From a virus: a stretch of 64,000 bases of DNA. Location of the stretch: IMG/VR virus record IMGVR_UViG_3300034108_000503, positions 1-64,000 of that record; one strand, 5' to 3'. The notes under the pieces are model-generated. The model saw only the letters and a program-made list of their open reading frames with translations, was not told where the DNA came from and searched no databases. The stretch's first letter is position 1. Each line of letters opens with the position of its first letter. Shown here piece after piece: positions 9,193-21,100 of the stretch. The position numbers were made by a program, and so were the translations under genes.

Positions 9193-12100
9193 ATGGAATC
9201 GATTGATGGAACTGGTCTTCCTTCCCAACCGCAGACGCAGCCGCAGGCTCCAAAGAAGTGGAGCGAGATTGAACAGGAGAGCCTGATCTACTCGCTTCCG
9301 CCTGAGCAGCGGATGCCGATCTTCGACCAGTGGGTCAAGGACACCCAGAACTATCAGCTTCAGGCTGGAGGATTCGACAATCCGGAGTCCTTTCAGAAGT
9401 TCAAACTCAAGGAACTTCAGACCCGTCGCCGCCTCTCTTCCGAGATCGGTGCCGATCCGACTCCCGAGGAAGTCAATGCTGACTACGACAACTACGTCAA
9501 CATCATCAGCAGCGAGCAGCAGAGGCTTGCTGCGAAGGCACCGGATGAGAAGGCGTACAAGGATGTCATCGACGGAAACCGTGGCGCTGCCTTCGTGGGT
9601 GGTCAGATTGTATTCAATCCAAAGGTCACCAAGGATCCTACCGCTTATCGTAAAGCACTTGCAGAATCGGATGCTCCTGATGACATCAAGCTGATCTACG
9701 CCGGGAAGCGTGACGAGGAGGACAAGAAGTCTGTCGTCACAAGACGCAATGAACTTGCATCAAGGGTCATCACTCCGAAGGTTGCCGACAAGGTTGTCTC
9801 TGCAATCCAAGAAGGGAACGAGATCCTCGGCTTTGATGTCGGCACTCCTCAGTCACCTGCCATCGTCAAGGACAAGGCTGGAACATGGTCTGTGGTTGAT
9901 CCTGATTATGTGAACTGGGATGAATCCATTGTCGGTGGAATTGCCACCAAGGTTCTCCCTGCTGCCAATGCCCAGTACAAACCGATGCCGGAACTCAACG
10001 AGTTCCAGAAGAAGTACGGACTGACGGACGAAGAGATCCAGACCGACTACCTTGAAGCGCTCAAGCGAAGCGCACCGACATCCATTTCCCGCTGGGTCAC
10101 CAATGCTGACTCGCTGGAGGACTACGTCCCCGTTCTCAACTCCAAAGTCAGGGTTCTTGATCCTGACGTAAAGCCGAAGGTCTTCGTGCCGAATGCGGAT
10201 CTTGCCTTCGACAAGGAGGCTTACGATGCCGTCGTGGACAAGGCGAAGGCTCCGGATGAAGCAAAGGCTCTCGCCAAGGAAACCAGAACACAGATCGCTG
10301 AATCCATTGCGGCTCCGACATTCGACCTTCTCCTCCGCAACCGAGACGACTTTGCCCCGTATGCCAAGGACGCAAAGGATCCCCAGGCGAAGGTCGCTGC
10401 TGTGTCCAGGTACTACAAGGACAAGAAGGATCAGGCGTGGTACAATGACATCGGTGAGTTCTTCAGCCAGGGCATCGGCGGAATCGGGACCGGACTGACC
10501 AGACTGGTGAATCTTGCGAACGTGGTGCCTGCAATGTTTGGAGACGTGGAAGCTGCTGAACGTGCTGCCGCAGTCCAGAAAGCCGAAAACGAAAAGGCGC
10601 AGGCCGCTGAGATGGTTGGCAGCAGGATGGGTGCGCCAACTACCATCAAGCTGACCCGTGACGTTGCTGCCGTCCTTCCGGATCTCGCGGCTCAGATTGT
10701 GATCTCGATGGCTACCGGAGGTCTCGGTGCTTCCGCTGCTGCCGGATCTCTTGCAGCCAGGACCGGGGTTTCATACACCGCTGCCCGTGGAGCGATCAGT
10801 GCTGCCATGGCAAACGCCGAACGAGGTGCCGTCAGGGCTGCGGTTTCAAGGATCCCCAGCATCGCCGCTGGTTCCGTGGATGATCTTGCTGACGCAGCGA
10901 TTGCTACGGCAAAGCAGATGTCGTCGAAGAATCCTCTCAAGGGAGGACTTGGTCTTCAGCAGGCAGTTTCTGCCGCCACTGCCGGGATGAGCAGCATGGG
11001 AGGAACATTCCCCGAGGTGTACAGCCAGCTTCGGAATGAAGGCATGGCTCCAGCAAAAGCGCTGGATGCAGCAAGGAATGCTGCCGCAATCTCCGGTGCC
11101 ATCACCGGGTTGATCACATACGGATTCTCTGCCGCTGGTGCTGGTGGTGCCGAAGACATTGGCACGATGAGCCAGCGCAAGGCCGGGGACTTTACTGTTC
11201 GCGACTTGGTTGCTGCCGGACTTCCTGATGTACTCAGATCTGAATACGGAAAGCAGGCAGTCATCAAAACTGCGAGGGGAATCCTCGGAAAGGCTGGATC
11301 GGAAGGATTGGAAGAAGGCCTTGATCAGTTCATCGGCGGAATTTCCCAGTACCTCACTAACCCGTCAGCAGAAGCGCAGGACAAAAAGGTTTCGGACATC
11401 ATCCAGGAGTCGCTCTACGCTGGCGCACTTGGATTCATTGTCGGTGGTGGTGCTGCTGTCGGTGGACAGATCAGGCAGACTGCCGGGGGTCTTACTGCCG
11501 CTCAGATTGAAGCGGAGATGGCTGGACTCACTGGTGCGCCACCCGCGCCACCTGCACCTGCAACGCCGCCGCCACCAGTTGCTCCTGCTGCCGCACCTCC
11601 TGCTGCTGGTTCAACTCCACCTGCGCCTGCCGCTCCCGGTGCTGCTGCCGTTCCGCCAAGCCCAGCGCCACCACCAGCAGGTGCCGCCACTGTTGTCTCG
11701 CCAACCGGAACGACGACGGTATCCACTGCCGCGCCAAGTACCGTTGTGTCGGCTCAACCTCCGGGTGCAACAAGGCTTGCCACTCGTCTCGCGTCTCAGT
11801 TTGGAGTGGACATCACAACCGTCACTCCGTCCGGGGCAAACAACACCGTCACGCCGAATGACATCCGTAATGCTGCTCGGCAAAAGCAATTGGCAGAGGC
11901 AGAACAGAATGGCGTTGCGCCTCCTGAAGAACTTCCGCTTCCTCCACCTCCACCGAATCCGCTGCTCAGTGAAGCTGTCGGCATGCAGATTCAGTACGAA
12001 GGCTACGAAGGCACGCTGATTGATGACGAAGGCAGGCCCGCCTTGCAGACACCGGATGGAACGGTCATTGACATTCCGGCCACGTTTCTTGCTGACGAGG

Positions 12101-15100
12101 CAGTGAATGCCCTCGGCATTACAGTCACCGGAGATGCAGCGCAGGATAGAGCAGAAGTGCTTCGCATGTACGGCGAAACGGAAGGCGAGGCATTGCAGAT
12201 TATCTTTGGCGGCATCACGACGGACACTGATTCCGTTGTCGATATGGCTGAACTCGGCGTCTCACTGCTGCAACGCAAGGGACGCAAGACAATCAGGGTG
12301 CAGAACACACCAGAGTTCGCACGCATGGCGAGGGGAATCACGGACGAACAGATCCTCCTTGCCGAAGAGCAGATCACTCAGGCAATTGAAACCACTAGAA
12401 CCCAGACGGGAATCCCAGATGACCTCAAACAGAAAATCACAGCCAAACTTGAGGGAGACCTCAACATCCTCTCCCTCTTCATCGAGTCCCGCGACTCTTG
12501 GCAGAACGGACTCGTTCCTCGCGACATTGGCGTACCTTCGGAAACAAGGCAAGCCACAGCCGCAAGCCAAGCCCCAGCCCAGCAGACAAACCCCGCCGCA
12601 GTAAACGCAGCGTCAGTTGCTGCTGCCGTATCACAAGTTCCCGGCGCATCAATCACTGGTGCCGCGCTCCAACAGGCAGCGAATACTGCTCCTCCGGTTC
12701 CTGTTGAGGTACCTCCTGCTCCTGCTCAACAGCCAGTTGAAGCTGCTCCCGCTGCGACACCTGCCGCCCCGACCGTGGTCGAAGAGCCTGCTGCGGAAGC
12801 GAAGGCAGTCACCCGCGATGCGACGAAGCCGGAACAGATGACGAAAGATGAACTTTCGGCATTCAGAAAATCTGAGGCAATAAAAACAGCTAAAGATGAT
12901 CTTTCAAAAGCAAAAGACGGAACAGATAATCCGTATGCGTTTGGATTCAAAAGCAAAGCGGCGCTAGTAAGGGCAAGAGAAGATGCTTTACAAAAAGCAA
13001 CATCGGAAGATCAAGACCCTGATGTTTTCGGAACTGTCATTGAGGCGGCAAATCAAAAGCGCCCAATATTTGCCGGATTGATTGACTCTCTGAGTGATGT
13101 AGACCGGACAATTTCTCCCGGTCCAATGGGAGAACCAGGCGGTGTTGTGCGATCTGCAAGGAAGCAATTGATCGACAGTATTGAAGAAAAAGGATACGTC
13201 AAAGAAGGTGACCTGTATGTTTTCAAAGGAGAAAGCGAAACCGCTTCCGTAAAAGCAACAGAAGAGCCTGCCGTGGAAGCTCCGGTTGAAGCGACCGTGG
13301 AAACCAAACCAACAGAAGCACCAGTCGCTCCGGTTGAAGCTGCTACTGAACCTGTAGTCGAGCCTGCCGCTCCGAAGGAAGAAGCCCCAGCCACTGCCCC
13401 GAAGGCAGAGGCACCAGTCGAAGAGCCGAAGGCGGCGGTTGATATTGAGTTCGTAGAGGGAGACGCAGCGGAAGACGCTGATATTGTCTTTATGGTTTAC
13501 AGCGCAAATAACTATTACACCCTTTGGTTCAAGCAGAAATCCAAGGACAAGACAGCAAGACCAGTTTATGTAAAGAACCTACCATCAAACGAGAAGGATG
13601 CTTTCTCTGAAGCAAAGCAATACGCATCAAAAATTGCATCAACAGGCAAAATTCCGCAGGCTTTTGTCGGGAAAATTGATGTATACAAATTCAATACTGT
13701 CGGTCTCATCGACAAAGTTGTTGAAAGAGAAAAGCTCTCAACTCCAGTTTCACGGAATCTTGGTGATTCAGAAATCAGGTACGGCGAGTACGCTGGCAAA
13801 ACAATCAATCAACTTTTGTCCGGCGAAGAAAAGGAATTCGATTACGTTTTTTCCAATCTGATCAAAACCAACTTCTTTTCCAGCTACATTGCATCTCTGC
13901 CTGAGTTTGAGATCTTCAAGCAGAAACAAAAAGAGAAAGCCAAGCAAGTAGTCACAAGCGAAAGCAAGGCGGCTCTCAAAAAAGTTGGATTGAATGTATC
14001 AATCAACGAGGAAAGCGGGGAGATTCAGATCTCAGGCAAGACATTCGCATGGAGAGAAAAGCTCTCTTCCGTAAAAGGAAAATTCAACTATGAAGACAAA
14101 TTCTACTCAGTCACCCCAGAAGGATACAGACAACTTGCAGAAGAGATTGGAGGAATTAAGGTTTCTGATGGCGGATACGAGCGAGGCATCCCGGCTTATG
14201 TCACAGATGAAAGATATCGAAGACTTCGCAGAGAACGAGAACAGGATCCTGACAGAAGCGGACTACCTTCCGCTCCTGGACAGTATGTCTCGGTAGGAAC
14301 ACAAGATCTTCTCCGCAAAGGAGAGGAGTCCGGAATGCCTTCGTTTGTTATTGAGGAACAGATTGAAGATGTTGCCTTGATCAAAAGGGCATACACCGAA
14401 GGCAAACCTTTGTTCCTTCTTTCAAGCGAGCCGGGTTCAGGAAAAACCTACGTTCTTGGTGCAGCGATCAGGGAATTGATTGCCGCTGGCGCAAAGAAGA
14501 TCAATTACATTACTCTTAACGAAAACCTGATTGAGCAAATCAAAGCGGATCTTGCTGAGTATGGAATTCAGGATGTTTCGTTCTACACATACGACAGCAT
14601 CAAAAAGAAAGATGTTGGCGAAAGTGATGTTTTGATTTTTGATGAAGGTCACGCAATCAAGAATATCGGGAAAGGAACCGGGAGGGCAAAGAAAGGCGAG
14701 AACTTGATTCGCAGATCAAAGTTCACATTGGTTTCTTCCGCTACGCCATTTGAGAACCCGCTTGAGGTGGAGTATCTTGATGCGGCAGGTGTCTTTGATG
14801 ACAAGAACGAATTCCCGGAGGGGTTTGATGACTTCGTCTTGGCTTTTGGTGGATACGTTTTTTCAGTGACTGACTCAAGAGGAAACACGGTAAGTAAACT
14901 GGAGTTTGCAAGAAGCAAAGGATCAAACGAGGATCTCATGCAGGCCCGCGAGTTCTTCAGAAAGCGAGGAATGCTTACTACAAGAAGAACCAAGCTCGAC
15001 AGCAGCATGGTTGATGTTCAGCAAAAGAAAGTCCCTGCCGACAAATATTACGTTGATATTTTCAACGCCATCAACAAAGCCAAGGAAGACAAACAACTTA

Positions 15101-18100
15101 CCGTTTACGCGAGGCAGTGGTTCGTCAACTTCCAGAAACGACTTCTTGAAGCGTCAAAGATTGACTCTGCGATAGGTGAGGCGAGGAACGCAATCGACGA
15201 AGGAAGATACCCAATCATTTTTGTAGAAACGAAACAAGCAAAGGATTTCGATATCGACAAACTCGTAAAAGATGAGTTTGAGTACCAAAGGACAGTCGCA
15301 AGAGCGAAGATGATGGATGACTCCCCTCCTCCTCGTTCAGCATTTGATCTTCCTCCTGAAGGTGTTGTTGATGTTTTTGAAGAGGCAGTAAAGTCCTTCA
15401 AGATCAAGAATATTTCAATTCCTTCAATCAACGACAAGATCATATCGGCTTTTGGGAAGGAAACTGTTGCGTTCTTTACTGGAGATTTCACGGACCTTCA
15501 GGCGAAGAAGAATCTTTCCGAGTGGAGGAAGGGAACCAAGAAGCTGCTCGTCGCCACAATGGCAAAGGGTGGAACTGGTCTCTCATTGCATGACAAATCC
15601 GGTGATCATCCAACAACGCAGATCAATGTAAATCTTCCATGGTCGGCAACTCAATTCACACAGGTGGCCCAAAGATCCGCTAGGTACGGATTGAGATCGA
15701 AAGCCAAAATGATGTGGCTTTTCACCGACGAGATCGATTTCGACAGGAAGCTCGCAAATCTTGTTGGTGGAAGAATTCAAAGCATGAGCGCTTTGGTTGG
15801 CGGAAAAGAAAGCAAGATCGGAGAGACTCTTGAAGAGTGGAATATTGCAGACACGACTGACTCTGAGCGCAAGGACGTTAAGCCGACAGAGAAGCCAGCA
15901 GAGACAGCAGATGGATCGCCGGATCCAAATGCCACCGATGATCTGAGTGTTTCGCGAAGCACTGGTCTTCCGTACACTCCCGGAGAAGCACGCAAGGCAG
16001 GTGTCACCCGAATCGCCAGCGACCTTGGGTTGGTCAACGGGAACCAGGAATCTGTCTTCAGCGCTCTGGAGAAGATCTCTAAGTCCGGCAACCGCAGGCA
16101 CAGGAAGGTAGCCAAGGATCTGCTCAAGGTTCTGCAAGGCACTGATGTGACCGTCCAGATGATCTCAGTGGATCCATCCAAGAACGGATGGTTCGACCCG
16201 GCAACCGGAACGGTCTACCTCAACCTCGATGGGCCGCATGAAACTGGCATCGTCGAGACGCTGCTGCATGAACTGGTTCACGCCGGAACCGAGAGGGCAA
16301 TCAGCAATCCGGTCACCCCGGCGCAGAAAGCATTGGTGGATTCGCTCCAGAAGCAGATGGATTCCGCAAGGAAGGCGGCAGCGGATCTGATCAAGTCCAA
16401 GCTAGGCAAGGACGTGGATCTGACCAACTGGCGAGGACTGGTCAATGCGGCGAGGATGCTCAATGACTACGACTTCTTCGACGTGGTCTACGGTCTCTCC
16501 AGCCTGAGCGAGTTCGCAACCCATGCGACCACCAGCAAGGCGTTCCAGAAGTTCCTGAGCGGAGTCGGCAAGGATGGCAAACCGCTGGGTCTGTTTGATC
16601 GCTTTGTCCGTGTGATTGCCAAGTACTTCACCGGGCAAACAGACATTGCCACTGATGTCTACAACGACATCATCAGCCTCATTGGATCTGCCGACAAGGG
16701 ATCGGTGCGGATGCCGAACATCAACCGTGAGAAGTTTGGCGGGTTGGTTGGAAAGCCTGCGTCCGAATCCAGAGGTGTCACTCCTCAGATGGATGCGGAG
16801 TATATGTCCGCCGTTGAAGGCGGCGACACCAAGACCGCACAGAGATTGGTGGATCAGGCTGCGAAGGCGGCTGGGTATAATGGTGATCTTTGGCATGGAA
16901 CAAAATCTGAAAAAATAGGTGAGCTTTCCTTTGATGAATCAAATGAAGGATTTCATATCGGAACCAAAAAGGCCGCCGCAGAAAGACTGAAGTACATAAA
17001 TAAAACGCTTCCAGAAATGCGGCAGTCTAAGGATAACCTAATCAAAGTTTCAATAAAAGGAAACTACTTGACTGTTCCTGATGTCGGATACGGATATCTT
17101 GTTGACTGGATTGGAGCCGCTCAGGATGCGTTGCCAGTTGAAGGCCAGGAGATTGATGATCCATTCGATGTTACGCAGGAGCAATTCACTGAGTGGCTCA
17201 TGAAGAATGGGTACTCTGGGTTGAGATATGTAAACGAAATAGAAAATGCAGGAAGTACTAGTTATGCTGTATTTGATTTTGGTAGCGTGAAATCAACTGA
17301 GCCGATCATTAAGGACGACGCTGGTAACGTCATCCCGCTCTCCCAGCGCTTCAATCCTCAGTCTCCAGATATTCGCTTCTCCGAATCCAGAGGCATCATT
17401 GACCAGCAGCTTGCGCTCTACGCTCCGGACCTCAAGGTCTTCGTCGAGCCTGGGGTCAAAGATCCGATTGCGTACAATGGCATCGGCCTTGTGATCAACG
17501 AGGAAGCGGTCAGCGAGATGGACGAAGACGACGTGCGCCTCCAGACCCAGCGTGCCGCTCTTGCGTCGAGGTTTGCCGCTGACAACCCGCTGGCTGCGGA
17601 TGTGATCCAGAAGCCTGACCTGCTGTTCCCTGCGCTCATGGGTGATTCTGTGCGTGCTGGAGTGGCGAGATCGCTGATGGATGCCAGTCGCTTTGCTGCC
17701 GACAATGGGATGCAGCCTCTTGCGATGGATCTTGGGACCAAGGCTGATGCCTTTGGAGCCACCGGGATCATGCTGTCCGAGGCGAGAGGAGTGCCACCTG
17801 ATGGAGTCAGAAGGTTTGATCTTGTGGATGCTGTCCGCGCAGCAAAGGCTGGCGAAGCGTCCACTCCATTTGTTGCCCTGAACGAGGCGATCAACGCAAA
17901 CACCGAACTCACGCGACGGATCAGGGCTGAGAGTGAGCGGAGGAAAGCACCATACGCCAGAGGCAAAGGAGCGATCCTCCAGCAGATCATCACAGCAGGT
18001 AATTCCGGGCGTCTTCCAAAAGAGGCAATCAAGCCAATCACCGACTTTGTGAACTCGGTATCGGAGAAGGCTCTGGAGGATACGAGAATCTCACTGTCCG

Positions 18101-21100
18101 TAAAGCCAAAGAGCAGCACATTCGATTTCACGGAGTCCCTTGTGACTTTGGCTCTGAACGGTCTCGGTTCTTCTCCGAATGAGATTGACCGGACTGCTGT
18201 TCATGAATTCTGGCATGGTCTCTCCCGCTTTATTCCCGATGAGGAAATCGAGAAGATGCGCGTTGATTACGTCAAGTTCGTCAAGAAATACATCGCCAAG
18301 AATCCGTGGTTCGTTCCGTTCATTGGAAGGACGCACTTGAATGAGGATCAGTACGACGATTTCTCCAGGATGCTGTCCAAAGAGGAGATGGACTCAATCC
18401 CGTGGAAAGAATGGGAGACTCTTGATAACGGGAAGCGGGTGCGCGGAATCAAGTGGGACAAGGAGAACTACCGTCTCTTCCGCCTTGATGAGTGGGTGGT
18501 TGAAACCATGGCGGATCTGGTGCGCCGAAAGCAGGAAAGACCAACGACTGTCCTTGGTAAGATGGCTCGCCTGATCCGGGACTTCATTGACACGCTGAAG
18601 CAGGCTCTCGGTGATCCGTACCTGCGTGCGCTGGATGCGATGACCATTCCGGACGAGGCGTTCAATGCCGTTATCGAAAGGGATGGTCCAATTGAAAACA
18701 ATCCTCCCGTGATGTACGGAGGCGTAGCCGAAGGGATGAACAATCAGTTCGTCCTCGGAATGTACGCTGGCGAGAAGTCGCTGGAGAATATGCCAGAAGA
18801 ACGCAGGGCGTTCATGCAGGATTCCCTGAATTCAGCAAGAGCAATGGCTGCGGCTGGCAAGACAAGCGAGGAGATCCGTGCTGTGACCGGATGGTTCCCC
18901 GGAAAGTACGACGGCAAGATGCGGTGGGAAGTGCCGGATAATGAAGCGGAACTTAGGCTTTCTGAATACAGACAGAAAAGAAAGGACGGAAGCTCACAGG
19001 AGGATATTGTCCGTGAATTTTTTCAGGCAAAACAGCAATCCGCAATGGAGCTTGCATTAAAAAAAGCATACAATCTTAAAGGCAAAGACTTGATTGATTT
19101 TAGCCGTAGGTTTGATTCTGAAAAGAAAAAAGAAAATCTCGGGGTTTATTCGTTTTATCTAAATGAGGAGAATAGAAGCCGAGGAAGAATTCCTCTCAGC
19201 TATATTCTTAAGCATGATCAATTGTTTGATCTGTACCCAGAACTTAGGTTTATGCCAGTGTCGTTTAATGCAGACGACATGGAGGCAAGTCCATTTGCCA
19301 TTGGCGCATTCAACAGTAGTTTTAATGGAATTTCACTAAATCCAATATATGCTTTTGAAAATGAACAGGATGCTTTATCGACTGTTCTACATGAAATTCA
19401 GCACGCAATTCAAAAAACGGAGGATTTCGCAAAAGGAGCATCTCCGGATTCATATTTGTTTGCTGATGTTGCATATAAGGATTGGCTTCTCAGGGCAGAG
19501 CTTGTCCAGCTTTCAGATGAAATGAACAAGCCGCTATCTGAGGCTGTTGAAATGTATAAACCATTCCCTCAAGATTACGAATCATTGCAATCAGCACTCA
19601 AGGCTTATAATTCAGATAATGATTTCAAGGATTCCGTTTCAGTAAATATTAAATACTGGAAACCAAGGGGTTCTGTAAACATGTTTGATGCGTACACAAA
19701 CACCGCAGGCGAAATCGAAGCCCGTGATGTTCAGGCAAGGCAAGCATTGACACCCGAGCAGCGTGCCGCTGTTGCACCATACAGCAGCGAGAACATCGCT
19801 CCGGAAGATGCGATTGTCAGCTACTCAACCGCCAGAGGCTACACCCCGGCACCCGGCACATATGTTGCGGTCCCATCCAGCGGATGGATGGCGGCGACCG
19901 GATGGATTGCGTCGAAGTTCAGATCCAGAGGCAACCTCACTCAGGCTGGGCTTGAGGTCACGATCATGAACGAGCAGGAGAAGAAGGCGGCAGCAAACGC
20001 GGCACGCTTCCTTGGCAATAATCTCGGCAAGCAGATTGAGAAGGTCTTCGGAAGGACCGAGAAGGACACCAAGAACTTCCGGGTGTTCACGACTGATGCC
20101 AGCGGCAAGCCCTCGTTTACCAGACCGTATGCGTCTCGGGCCGAGGCCGATGCCTTTGCTGCGAAGATGGGGTACACCGACTTCATGGTAGCCACCCCGG
20201 AGGAACTGATGAACATCGCCCTCGGGAACAGCATGCCGTCGCTGACTCCGAAGCAGGAGGAGGAGCTTGAAGCTATTCGCGAGCGCGGGATTGCTGCCGT
20301 TCAGGCGAAGACCGACAAGCTCACCGAGCAGTACCTCCGCGATAACGCTGCCCTGATTGAGAAGATTCGCAAGTCCGGCGGAACTGCTGCGGAACTCGAC
20401 AAGCTCAAGGACAATCGTGAGATCTTCCAGAAGGAGATGCTCAAGTACAACGATTCCCTGAAGGCTCTCTTTGAGGAAAAGTACAAGGAAGTGAACCGCA
20501 AGTTCATGCTGGAGAACAAGGAGAAGTTCCTTTCGCTTCAGGCGAACGCCAAGATGTTCCTGCCGGATTCCATCCTCAATGAAATCGAAGAAGCCAGGGC
20601 GGCTATCGACGGCAGGTCCAGGGAGATTGCCGGGATCGACTACCTGATGAAGGACGGCATGATGCGGATCGTGTTCTCAGCACAGGAGGGAATCTACGTC
20701 ACCCGTGCATACGAGGCGTTTGAGGCGAAGAATCGTGAGGACTACGTTAACTTCCTGAACGAAGCGTACCGCTCCACGGTCGAAGGCGAGATGGTTGGCG
20801 GTAAACCGCTGAAGTACCGCGAGGTTGCGCGTGAGCGGATCACTCCGCTGGTGAACGTCCTCACCGGGAAGATCATTGAGAAGCGGGCAAAGGACATCAT
20901 TGCGGAGCAGAATGCTGACATGGTCAGCGATCTCCGTGATGAGATGAGGATCATGGATGAGAAGTCCATGTACAAGAAGGACAGGAAGGACAAGGAGATG
21001 GACATGTACTTGTACCTGAGCGACGAGTACATTCTGGTCAGGGCAAAGAATGAAGTGAAGCGCAGGCGGGCGCAGTACCGCAGGGAGTTCATCCGAGGGA

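Noticed and set aside
11210-12019. 269-codon plus-strand frame with Leu/Arg/His runs
   Set aside because: Alternate-frame reading of the Pro/Ala-rich linker of the giant protein.
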